From positions 496,001-560,000 of the forward strand of contig JAOWBW010000484.1 of NCBI GenBank assembly GCA_026119855.1: a stretch of 64,000 nt of DNA, written 5' to 3'. Below, in pieces: positions 21,768 through 33,095 of the stretch. The first letter of the stretch is position 1. Each line of letters begins with the position of its first letter. This DNA is from Campanula takesimana. Its lineage: Eukaryota > Streptophyta > Magnoliopsida > Asterales > Campanulaceae. The position numbers were made by a program, and so were the translations under genes. The notes below the pieces were generated by a model. The model saw nothing but the letters and a program-made list of their open reading frames with translations, searched no databases and was not told the origin of the DNA.

Positions 21768-24621
21768 TGTCACGACCCGAAAACTAGGCTCTATTTTATT
21801 AGTAATAAATAATTTTTATTTATTTATTTGCTTATTTATTTATTTAAATTATTATTTATTTAAATATTTATGTGTGCACTTTATGTGTCATAATAAATTA
21901 TGTCTATCATTTTAATTGGTCTTTTGTGCTAGTGTAGAGTTTGGAGTCTTAAGTGTTAGTAGGGAGTGTAAGTATTTGTGAGTAGTAGGGGAGGGGCCCT
22001 AAGTGTAACTTTTTAAAACCATCTTACTTACACTCTCCATCACCACTCTCCTCCCTCACTCCCTAATTTTCCCAGCCACTTCTCTCTCTCTTCCATAGGT
22101 GAAAAAGGTAAGTTTTCTTCTCTCCTTCTCTCTTCATTATCTTCCTCTTCCTCTTGTTATTTCTCATTTCTTAAAACATGAATCATGTTTAGATCGTCGA
22201 TAGGATCGTAGGAAGCAAGAAATTTCGAGTTCCGTCACTTTTGAGAAAATCCGGGTAAGTTACTTTTCCCCCATTTTTATGCTAAAATGTTCATATCATG
22301 TTTATATAACGCTTGATGTGTTATATTGGAAGTTTGGTTGAGTTTAGAATTTATTTGGAATTTATTTGAGTTTTGATAAAAAATGGTGTTCTTGGGAATG
22401 TTGGGGTTCAAATCTTGTTGTGGGTAGCTAGATGTTGTTATTTAGGTCCATTTCAAGTTCACAAGTTGTTTTGGTGCATTATTATGCTTATTGGAAGTCT
22501 TGATTTTGAGTATTAGAGAAATGGTGAAGTTTTGGGTAAAATTTGGTTACTTGGGTTCTTCTGCGTTTTTTCTGAATTTAGGCTGTGCTCGGCCGAGCGC
22601 GTCCCTTGACTCGGCCGAGCGGAGCAGACCAGAGAGTCATAGTTTTGGAGCCGAGGTTGCTCGGCCGAGTCATATAGAACTGCTCGGCCGAGCACCCCTC
22701 TTTTTCCAGTTTGTCCGTTTTTCGTTCGATCTTCCGGAGGCCATAACTTTCTCATCCGGACTCCGTTTTAGGCGTGTAAACTATCATTTCGAAGCTCTCT
22801 TGGAGTACTACAAGATGGTATAGGTTTTTGGTTAAGTTATAAGTTTTATACTTCGGGATTTTATTGGGTGTTTGAGGTTAAGAGGAGTTGTATCGATCCA
22901 TTGTGAACAAGTTTTGTAAATCCAATTGAGTGACTTTAATGGGTTGTTATGATCATTTTGTGATATAAGTGAGGACTTCATACCTTGAGACCCTTTATTG
23001 AAAGTTATTTTACTGATCGGATTGATTTTAGAATAAGACTTGGTCTAGGTTTTAGGTGATACCCTATAGTACCTAGAGGGTTGTTTTGGAACACTAAAGT
23101 GTAGGGTTTAGTCCCGTCGTGATCATGTTCTAATAAGGGTAACCTTTTGGATTCGTTTGGGGTGTTTAGAATTGGTTCGTTATGGACGGAGGTAAAGCGT
23201 GAATTGGCGATTGGGTACTTACGGTTTGATTAACCTTAAGGTGTATTCATTCTAATTTCCTAATTTGGAATTCCAGGTGTGATGAGATGGTTGAGTTCAT
23301 AGTCCTAGTATATCTTTATGAGTAAACGTTTAGGATAATTTTGGGTTATAGTTGTTGTACTATTTGTGAGCGACCGTTTGGGTTGTGTTCCTTATGAATA
23401 ACTTGTGGGTATCATCTTTGGAATGTATCTGGTATGGTTCCTCTTTATGGAATTATCGTATTCTAATAATCATTGTTGTTGTGCTCTTTATGAGAAATTC
23501 CGTTTATCGTTGTTGTGCTCTTTTATGAGAAACTTCTTGTGTTCGTTGTTGTTGAACTCTTCTTGAGTAATCGTTTGCATCTTTTATGGTGATTAATTGG
23601 TATGATTCCCTACTTTGGAATCAATAGTTGTTTATTGTGCTAGTATTTTATTACTTAGCCTTTACTTGAAAGTCCAGCTGGTATTTTGTGTGTGTTTGGG
23701 CGATGCGAAACATTATGATGGCACAGCCAAGTCTATTGTGATGTTGACCATTGTTTTGCCCTTATTTTCCTCTTCCAGATCGGCATTGGTTGAGACATTT
23801 TGGAGCATGACTTTGTGGCATGGCTCCCGCCCTTTGTGGCACGTTACTTTATTATTGGTTCCGGTACCGGGGTTTTCTCTTCAAGCTTTCATGCTGCTAT
23901 GAAGATGTTGATTGTTGATTATTGAAGCTGCGCAGCGACCCTTATTTGGTTCTTCAGTTGGGTGAAACCTTGGCTATGTATCCACTTATGAGTGTTTATT
24001 TCAGCTTTATGTGTTGCATGATGAGCTGGTCGTTATTTCCAACCGGTATGGGACGGTTGGCGATAGGGAGCCTCTCATTTGTTGTTATATGTTTATTTAT
24101 ATGATTGGTTATTGGATGTTACTGTTCGACAGCATGACACTTGTTATTCCGCTGCTATCTGTCTTATGTTAATTGCTATTGGTCATTGCATATTAGCATG
24201 TCATGTAGTTGCATTAGTAACTTACTGAGATTTTATCTCACCCCGTTTATTTCCATCTTTGTTTTTCCTTAACCCCCCCCCAGGAGGAAAAGGATTAGGA
24301 TTCGCGGATCGAGGAGGACGTCGAGAGGATTGAGATTTTGGGGCAGGTTGTTATGGATCGGTTTACATTATTTAAATGTATAACCTTTTGGGGATAGTGT
24401 CACCATTATTGACGTCATTAAGAATTGTATATTTTATTCTTTTGGGAATAAGCCGTGGAGCTTATGTTAGTGGTACTTTGATGATTCAAACTTGGATTTA
24501 TAAAACCTTGTGTTGTCATCTTTTGGTTCAAAATGGAATTTTTAACTTCTATATTTTAGAGTTTTGGTTTAAGTCGACGTCCAGCTCGCGATCTCGGGCC
24601 CGCGGGGTTCGGGTCGCGACA
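21768..24621 (+). mobile_element. LTR1 of the tandem (2854 bp)
   Basis: It begins TGTCACGACCCGAAA and ends GGGTCGCGACA. It carries the four-palindrome cluster (22587-22693), the CCATAACTTTCT block at 22741-22752, and near the 3' end a C-run before CAGGAGG. Private differences from LTR2 and LTR3 include TCTATCATT (TCTAGCATT in the others) and AACGCTTG (AATGCTTG). Confidence 0.95.
22587..22693. promoter_or_regulatory. GCTCGGCCGAGC palindrome cluster, LTR1
   Basis: Perfect 12-bp palindromes GCTCGGCCGAGC lie at 22587-22598 and 22682-22693. Two further copies, with one altered end, lie at 22609-22620 and about 22659-22670. The cluster is repeated in LTR2 (from 28250) and LTR3 (from 33916). It sits about 820-925 bp from the LTR start, close to the 760-875 bp offset of the different palindromes in the solo LTR at 1379. 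Confidence 0.75.
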
Positions 24622-24623
24622 GT

Positions 24624-24635
24624 TGGTATCAGAGC
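24624..24635 (+). other. Primer-binding site, initiator tRNA-Met type (internal 1)
   Basis: TGGTATCAGAGC begins two bases after LTR1. This is the standard PBS for initiator tRNA-Met in plant Ty3/gypsy chromoviruses and many copia elements. Confidence 0.95.
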
Positions 24636-24741
24636 TACGGTTTAGCTCTATGTATAAGTATAGGTGGACTAGAATGACCTAGGAGGGTAGATGGGTTCGG
24701 AGTGAGTAACGGTTGATGTTTTATACAGGTAATTGTTCTCA

Positions 24742-25653
24742 ATGGCTAGAAGAAGAGCTGGTGAAGACATCAGTGGGGCTCAGAATCAGAATGATCTTCG
24801 GGAAGAAAACCGTGCAATGTTTCAAGGGAGGTTTGAAGCGGCCGTGAAAATCAATTCATGACCAAGGGCCGAGAGAGGAACATGTAGCACCTCCGCGATA
24901 TGGGTTGGAGCAGTTCTTAAAGTTGAAACCAAGTGAGTACGACGGTGAGCCTGATGTGAAGAAGGCCGAGCTATGGATAGAATCGATGGAGAAAATCTAC
25001 GAGGTCTTTGGTTGCACTAATGAGGATAGGGTCTGTTTTCAGCTTATGAGCTCGTGGGGGCTGCGGAACATTGGTGGATGGCACTGAAGACCAGTTGGGA
25101 TGCGACTCTTATACCATATCCTTGGGAGTGGTTCGTGAGGAAATTCAAGGATCATTTTATCTCTCTAGTGAATCAAAACCGGAAGGAGATCGAGTTCCTC
25201 AGCTTATAGCACAGCGGATTCAGACTTATCAGGATGCGGTGGATCGAGTCTACTTGATTGGGCAGGATATTGGGGAACACAAAAGTAAGACTGAGATGGT
25301 TAACCCGGGTAAGCAAGGAGAAGCAGAGTAAGTCACAACAGCAACATTCGGATAACAGAGATAATCCTGGAGTGCAAACTCGATTCAGAAAGCAACTTCA
25401 AGGGCAACCAACAGTAGGAAATCAAGGTTCTAATAAGGGGACACGAAATGGGAAAGTCTGCAGCTACTGTCAGAGGAAAGGACACTCAGAAGACAAGTGT
25501 TGGAAGAAGCAAGGAAAATGTGTGAAGTGTGGTCAGTTGGGACACTTCGTTAAAGATTGTCCGAGGTTTAGAGTTCAGTCATTGGGGACAGGAACTGGAA
25601 TACCACAGGGTCAGAAGAGAGATGCTTCGGGAAGACCTAAAGGTTCAGGATAG
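24742..25653 (+). pseudogene. Broken gag with two zinc knuckles, copy 1
   Basis: ATG at 24742 opens MARRRAGEDISGAQNQND, which stops after about 39 codons. A second frame at 24905-25087 has the gag core start KPSEYDGEPDVKKAELWIES. The next piece reads PWEWFVRKFKDHFISLVNQN and then stops. The C-terminal frame (25258-25653) carries two CX2CX4HX4C knuckles, CSYCQRKGHSEDKC and CVKCGQLGHFVKDC. The early stops are shared with copy 2, so the parent was already defective. No protease or RT follows. Confidence 0.88.
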
Positions 25654-27417
25654 GGTATTTGTGATCAATCAGCACTCACCAGGTAACGGATAATTTCAGG
25701 AGGTATTATTTTGCGTCGTGAGAGCGAGAGCGTGCATTGTAGGATCATCGCATTTATGTGTTTCTATGCATTTAGTTGCATTTATTTCTTCTGAGTCTTT
25801 GACTTAGGTGTTGTAGGTGTCTACTCCTATGGAGGAGTTTAGGGTATCTGATGAAGTCTTATGTGCTTATGATGTGCTTAAGTATGGTTATGTCTCACCT
25901 GCTAAATTAGCCATGTTGCTATTGCAAGATTTTGATGTCACTATTGCTTTAATCTATTGTTGTAGGGGATTGTTATATTCTCCATTCCTGATTTCTTAAA
26001 ATTATTTGAGACCGTTCCTTTGCGTAGAGTTATACCAAATTTTTTTTTTTGTAATTCGAGTATTTAGCTTCGGTCAAATTGTTGGGTGTAATTATCATTG
26101 TAAGGTTTCTACTTTCTTCCGAATAGTACCTAGTGTTTGAGGAGAAGCTTGGGGTTAAATTGCATTGTTGTGGTACAAGATTTTAGTACTGATAATTAGA
26201 TCAATATCTATATTGTATCGGTTGGGTTATAGGAGTTGAGGATTCAATGAGGATCTCTTAAGGAAAATTTTGGTCACTTTTAGTACATCTCCGTGAATGC
26301 ATCAGAATGGATTAATATGGAGAGGTGTACGATTTTTTATAGATGACAAGTTTGTTGTAGGAGTTATGATCATTAATGGTGGTAAGCGTGTTAAGTTAGA
26401 AAGGACTAAGTACATTTTGGGAGAGTAATAATTTCTCGATTTATGTTAAAGGCATTTTGAAATTTTGGTTAAATAGTGTTCTATGGTTCAAAATCTTGTC
26501 TTGGTGGAATTTCTTGTTTGGATTACAACTATGTGAAGAAAGTTGAGTATAAATACTTGGGCATATTAAAGAATACTATGTTTTGGTATTGGGTCAGTTG
26601 GAATGTGACTAGCTAATGGGTTTATTATGATGGCAGTACTATTGAACCTAGTATCTTTAAGTTAACGAATGTATACGTGAAAGTCTAATGTGGGTCAGCT
26701 GTTGGAGATTTAGGGATTGCTAAACTTCCTTGGGGTATATAAGCGCGGATTATTAATTCAAGAAAAGGAATTAGAGGAAACCCCTTGACGATAAAAATTT
26801 AGATCATTTTCGGACTATTGAGTATTCGTAATTATTTTAGACTTTCCAGGATTGGAGTGTTATGACGATGATGTTATGGCGTAGATTTAAGTGCACATTT
26901 TGTATTAAATTTTTGGGTTTATATTGCACCTCTAGTTTAAGGTGCTACCTAGAGCGAGAGCACTATAATGGGAATCCTTAGAGATATAGCCTTTGGTGAA
27001 TATTATGGGGATGGAAAATTTCTTTAGCTCCTCATATTTTTAAAAAAAAAAAAAACTAATTTAGCTCGAGATGGTAATGTTTTGAATTTCTGGGGAATAA
27101 TACTAAGTATGCGATTTACTATTGGAAGTACCTTTGCGGTGTAGTAAGGTTATGAATAAGGCGAGCTTGAGATACCTCGAGAATTATGTGTGGAATTAAT
27201 TTGGATTCTTCGATTTTAGTACGGATTTTGATTAGTAATGAAGAAACTAATGGAATGATTCGGTTCGAGAGGTGGTGTTATCGTTAGCATTACTTAAGGG
27301 CACCTTTTAGTGGGTTAGATTGGACAATTGAGGAATTTGAGAAATGCGGAACTATCGTATCCGTAGCTAATTAGTCTTTCGGGTAAGTCTCTTTAAAATT
27401 CGGGTCGAATTTTCTTT
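25654..27417 (+). other. Non-coding remainder of internal 1
   Basis: No pol domain could be recognised in any frame. Only the last 150 bp (phrases such as TTGGACAATTGAGGAATTTG and TCGAATTTTCTTTAAGGGGG) resemble the pol end/PPT junction of chromoviruses. This suggests that pol was deleted or has decayed beyond recognition. An A-tract lies at about 27042-27055. Confidence 0.65.
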
Positions 27418-27430
27418 AAGGGGGAGTGAA
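27418..27430 (+). other. Polypurine tract before LTR2
   Basis: AAGGGGGAGTGAA directly abuts the TGTCACGACC start of LTR2. The same tract precedes LTR3 at 33083-33095. Confidence 0.92.
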
Positions 27431-30286
27431 TGTCACGACCCGAAAACTAGGCTCTATTTTATTAGTAATAAATATTTTTATTTATTTATTTGCTTATTTA
27501 TTTATTTAAATTATTATTTATTTAAATATTTATGTGTGCACTTTATGTGTCATAATAAATTATGTCTAGCATTTTAATTGGTCTTTTGTGCTAGTGTAGA
27601 GTTTGGGGTCTTAAGTGTTAGTAGGGAGTGTAAGTATTTGTGAGTAGTAGGGGAGGGGCCCTAAGTGTAACTTTTTAAAACCATCTTACTTACACTCTCC
27701 ATCACCACTCTCCTCCCTCACTCCCTCATTTTCCCAGCCACTTCTCTCTCTCTTCCATAGGTGAAAAGGGTAAGTTTTCTTCTCTCCTTCTCTCTTCATT
27801 ATCTTCCTCTTCCTCTTGTTATTTCTCATTTCTTAAAACATGAATCATGTTTAGATCGTCGATAGGATCGTAGGAAGCCAAGAAATTTCTTGTTCCGTCA
27901 CTTTTGAGAAAATCCGGGTAAGTTACTTTTCCCCCATTTTTATGCTAAAATGTTCATATCATGTTTATATAATGCTTGATGTGTTATATTGGAAGTTTGG
28001 TTGAGTTTAGAATTTATTTGGAATTTATTTGAGTTTTGATAAAAAATGGTGTTCTTGGGAATGTTGGGGTTCAAATCTTGTTGTGGGTAGCTAGATGTTG
28101 TTATTTAGGTCCATTTCAAGTTCACAAGTTGTTTTGGTGCATTATTATGCTTATTGGAAGTCTTGATTTTGAGTATTAGAGAAATGGTGAAGTTTTGGGT
28201 AAAATTTGGTTACTTGGGTTCTTCTGCGTTTTTTCTGAATTTAGGCTGTGCTCGGCCGAGCGCGTCCCTTGACTCGGCCGAGCGGAGCAGACCAGAGAGT
28301 CATAGTTTTGGAGCCGAGGTTGCTCGGCCGAGTCATATAGAACTGCTCGGCCGAGCACCCCTCTTTTTCCAGTTTGTCCGTTTTTCGTTCGATCTTCCGG
28401 AGGCCATAACTTTCTCATCCGGACTCCGTTTTAGGCGTGTAAACTATCATTTCGAAGATATCTTAGAGTACTACAATATGGTATAGGTTTTTTGGTTAAG
28501 TTATAAGTTTTATACTTCGGTATTTTATTGGGTGTTTGAGGTTAAGAGGAGTTGTATCGATCCATTGTGAACAAGTTTTGTAAATCCAATTGAGTGACTT
28601 TAATGGGTTGTTATGATCATTTTGTGATATAAGTGAGTACTTCATACCTTGAGACCCTTTATTGAAAGTTATTTTACTGATCGGATTGAATTTAGAATAA
28701 GACTTGGTCTAGGTTTTAGGTGATACCCTATAGTACCTAGAGGGTTGTTTTGGAACACTAAAGTGTAGGGTTTAGTCCCGTCGTGATCATGTTCTAATAA
28801 GGGTAACCTTTTGGATTTGTTTGGGGTGTTTAGAATTGGTTCGTTATGGACGGAGGTAAAGCGTGAATTGGCGATTGGGTACTTACGGTTTGATTAACCT
28901 TAAGGTGTATTCATTCTGATTTCCTAATTTGGAATTCCAGGTGTGATGAGATGGTTGAGTTCATAGTCCTAGTATATCTTTATGAGTAAACGTTTAGGAT
29001 AATTTTGGGTTATAGTTGTTATACTATTTGTGAGCGACCGTTTGGGTTGTGTTCCTTATGAATAACTTGTGGTATCATCTTTGGAATGTATCTGGTATGG
29101 TTCCTCTTTATGGAATTATCGTATTCTAATAATCATTGTTGTTGTGCTCTTTATGAGAAATTCCGTTTATCGTTGTTGTGCTCTTTTATGAGAAACTTCT
29201 TGTGTTCGTTGTTGTTGAACTCTTCTTGAGTAATCGTTTGCATCTTTTATGGTGATTAATTGGTATGATTCCCTACTTTTGAATCAATAGTTGTTTATTG
29301 TGCTAGTATTTTATTACTTAGCCTTTACTTGAAAGTCCAGCTGGTATTTTGTGTGTGTTTGGGCGATGCGAAACATTATGATGGCACAGCCAAGTCTATT
29401 GTGATGTTGACCATTGTTTTGCCCTTATTTTCCTCTTCCAGATCGGCATTGGTTGAGACATTTTGGAGCATGACTTTGTGGCATGGCTCCCGCCCTTTGT
29501 GGCACGTTACTTTATTATTGGTTCCGGTACTGGGGTTTTCTCTTCAAGCTTTCATGCTGCTATGAAGATGTTGATTGTTGATTATTGAAGCTGCGCAGCG
29601 ACCCTTATTTGGTTCTTCAGTTGGGTGAAACCTTGGCTATGTATCCACTTATGAGTGTTTATTTCAGCTTTATGTGTTGCATGATGAGCTGGTCGTTATT
29701 TCCAACCGGTATGGGATGGTTGGCGATAGGGAGCCTCTCATTTGTTGTTATATGTTTATTTATATGATTGGTTATTGGATGTTACTGTTCGACAGCATGA
29801 CACTTGTTATTCCGCTGCTATCTGTCTTATGTTAATTGCTATTGGTCATTGCATATTAGCATGTCATGTAGTTGCATTAGTAACTTACTGAGATTTTATC
29901 TCACCCCGTTTATTTCCATCTTTGTTTTTCCTTAACCCCCCCCCAGGAGGAAAAGGATTAGGATTCGCGGATCGAGGAGGACGTCGAGAGGATTGAGATT
30001 TTGGGGCAGGTTGTTATGGATCGGTTTACATTATTTAAATGTATAACCTTTTGGGGATAGTGTCACCATTATTGACGTCATTAAGAATTGTATATTTTAT
30101 TCTTTTGGGAATAAGCCGTGGAGCTTATGTTAGTGGTACTTTGCTGATTCAAACTTGGATTTATAAAACCTTGTGTTGTCATCTTTTGGTTCAAAATGGA
30201 ATTTTTAACTTCTATATTTTAGAGTTTTGGTTTTAAGTCGACGTCCAGCTCGCGATCTCGGGCCCGCGGGGTTCGGGGTCGCGACA
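27431..30286 (+). mobile_element. LTR2 of the tandem (2856 bp, middle copy)
   Basis: This serves as 3' LTR of unit 1 and 5' LTR of unit 2. It shares TCTAGCATT and AATGCTTG with LTR3. Private variants include CTCCCTCATT (CTCCCTAATT in LTR1 and LTR3) and TTTCTTGTTCC (TTTCGAGTTCC). Palindrome cluster from 28250. No TSD lies at either edge. Confidence 0.94.
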
Positions 30287-30288
30287 GT

Positions 30289-30300
30289 TGGTATCAGAGC
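30289..30300 (+). other. Primer-binding site, initiator tRNA-Met type (internal 2)
   Basis: TGGTATCAGAGC lies two bases after LTR2, identical to internal 1. Confidence 0.95.
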
Positions 30301-30406
30301 TACGGTTTAGCTCTATGTATAAGTATAGGTGGACTAGAATGACCTAGGAGGGTAGATGGGTTCGGAGTGAGTAACGGTTGATGTTTTATACAGGTAATTG
30401 TTCTCA

Positions 30407-31316
30407 ATGGCTAGAAGAAGAGCTGGTGAAGACATCAGTGGGGCTCAGAATCAGAATGATCTTCGGGAAGAAAACCGTGCAATGTTTCAAGGGAGGTTTG
30501 AAGCGGCCGTGAAAATCAATTCATGACCAAGGGCCGAGAGAGGAACATGTAGCACCTCCGCGATATGGGTTGGAGCAGTTCTTAAAGTTGAAACCAAGTG
30601 AGTACGACGGTGAGCCTGATGTGAAGAAGGCCGAGCTATGGATAGAATCGATGGAGAAAATCTACGAGGTCTTTGGTTGCACTAATGAGGATAGGGTCTG
30701 TTTTCAGCTTATGAGCTCGTGGGGGCTGCGGAACATTGGTGGATGGCACTGAAGACCAGTTGGGATGCGACTCTTATACCATATCCTTGGAGTGGTTCGT
30801 GAGGAAATTCAAGGATCATTTTATCTCTCTAGTGAATCAAAACCGGAAGGAGATCGAGTTCCTCAGCTTATAGCACAGCGGATTCAGACTTATCAGGATG
30901 CGGTGGATCGAGTCTACTTGATTGAGCAGGATATTGGGGAACACAAAAGTAAGACTGAGATGGTTAACCCGGGTAAGCAAGGAGGGCAGAGTAAGTCACA
31001 ACAGCAACATTCGGATAACAGAGATAATCCTGGAGTGCAAACTCGATTCAGAAAGCAACTTCAAGGGCAACCAACAGTAGGAAATCAAGGTTCTAATAAG
31101 GGGACACGAAATGGGAAAGTCTGCAGCTACTGTCAGAGGAAAGGACAATCAGAAGACAAGTGTTGGAAGAAGCAAGGAAAATGTGTGAAGTGTGGTCAGT
31201 TGGGACACTTCGTTAAAGATTGTCTGAGGTTTAGAGTTCAGTCATTGGGGACAGGAACTGGAATACCACAGGGTCAGAAGAAAGATGCTTCGGGAAGACC
31301 TAAAGGTTCAGGATAG
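30407..31316 (+). pseudogene. Broken gag, copy 2; first zinc knuckle lost its His
   Basis: Layout and shared stops are as in copy 1. One G fewer near 30790 and one base fewer near 30980 give a longer continuous C-terminal frame (30765-31316). In the first knuckle the His codon CAC of copy 1 (25483-25485) is CAA at 31146-31148, giving CSYCQRKGQSEDKC. The second knuckle CVKCGQLGHFVKDC is kept. The change lies in an already dead gene, so it probably arose after duplication. Confidence 0.88.
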
Positions 31317-33095
31317 GGTATTTGTGATCAATCAGCACTCACCAGGTAACGGATAATTTCAGGAGGTATTATTTTGCGTCGTGAGAGCGAGCGCGTGCAT
31401 TGTAGGATCATCGCATTTATGTCTTTCTGTGCATTTAGTTGCATTTATTTCTTCTGAGTCTTTGACTTAGGTGTTGTAGGTGTCTACTCCTATGGAGGAG
31501 TTTAGGGTATCTGATGAAGTCTTATGTGCTTATGATGTGCTTAAGTATGGTTATGTCTCACCTGCTAAATTAGCCATGTTGCTATTGCAAGATTTTGATG
31601 TCACTATTGCTTTAATCTATTGTTGTAGGGGATTGTTATATTCTCCATTCCTGATTTCTTAAAATTATTTGAGACCGTTCCTTTGCGTAGAGTTATACCA
31701 AATTTTTTTTTTTTGTAATTCGAGTATTTAGCTTCGGTCAAATTGTTGGGTGTAATTATCATTGTAAGGTTTCTACTTTCTTCCGAATAGTACCTAGTGT
31801 TTGAGGAGAAGCTTGGGGTTAAATTGCATTGTTGTGGTACAAGATTTTAGTACTGATAATTAGATCAATATCTATATTGTATCGGTTGGGTTATAGGAGT
31901 TGAGGATTCAATGAGGATCTCTTAAGGAAAATTTTGGTCACTTTTAGTACATCTCCGTGAATGCATCGGAATGGATTAATATGGAGAGGTGTACGATTTG
32001 TTATAGATGACAAGTTTGTTGTAGGAGTTATGATCATTAATGGTGGTAAGCGTGTTAAGTTAGAAAGGACTAAGTACATTTTGGGAGAGTAATAATTTCT
32101 CGATTTATGTTAAAGGCATTTTGAAATTTTGGTTAAATAGTGTTCTATGGTTCTAAATCTTGTCTTGGTGGCATTTCTTGTTTGGATTACAACTATGTGA
32201 AGAAAGTTGAGTATAAATACTTGGGCATATTAAAGAATACTATGATTTGGTATTGGGTCAGTTGGAATGTGACTAGCTAATGGGTTTATTATGATGGCAG
32301 TACTATTGAACCTAAGTATCTTTAAGTTAACGAATGTATACGTGAAAGTCTAATGTGGGTCAGCTGTTGGAGATTTAGGGATTGCTAAACTTCCTTGGGG
32401 TATATAAGCGCGGATTATTAATTCAAGAAAAGGAATTAGAGGAAACCCCTTGACGATAAAAATTTAGATCATTTTCGGACTATTGAGTATTCGTAATTAT
32501 TTTAGACTTTCCAGGATTGGAGTGTTATGACGATGATGTTATGGCGTAGATTTAAGTGCACATTTTGTATTAAATTTTTGGGTTTATATTGCACCTCTAG
32601 TTTAAGGTGCTACCTAGAGCGAGAGCACTATAATGGGAATCCTTAGAGATATAGCCTTTGGTGAATATTATGGGGATGGAAAATTTCTTTAGCTCCTCAT
32701 ATTTTTTTTTTAAAAAAAAAACTAATTTAGCTCGAGATGGTAATGTTTTGAATTTCTGGGGAATAATACTAAGTATGCGATTTACTATTGGAAGTACCTT
32801 TGCGGTGTAGTAAGGTTATGAATAAGGCGAGCTTGAGATACCTCGAGAATTATGTGTGGAATTAATTTGGATTCTTCGATTTTAGTACGGATTTTGATTA
32901 GTAATGAAGATAATAATGGAATGATTCGGTTCGAGAGGTGGTGTTATCGTAAGCATTACTTAAGGGCACCTTTTAGTGGGTTAGATTGGACAATTGAGAA
33001 ATTTGAGAAATGCGGAACTATCGTATCCGTAGCTAATTAGTCTTTCGGGTAAGTCTCGTTAAAATTCGGGTCGAATTTTTTTAAGGGGGAGTGAA
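31317..33095 (+). other. Non-coding remainder of internal 2, with polypurine tract
   Basis: This near-identical copy of 25654-27430 differs by scattered substitutions and small indels (for example, a mixed T/A tract at about 32703-32720). The polypurine tract is 33083-33095. No pol domain was recognised. Confidence 0.75.

Noticed and set aside
22491..22823. 110-codon ORF conserved in all three tandem LTRs (also 28154 and 33820)
   Set aside because: Conservation only reflects LTR duplication; the frame runs through the palindrome cluster and has no recognisable domain.
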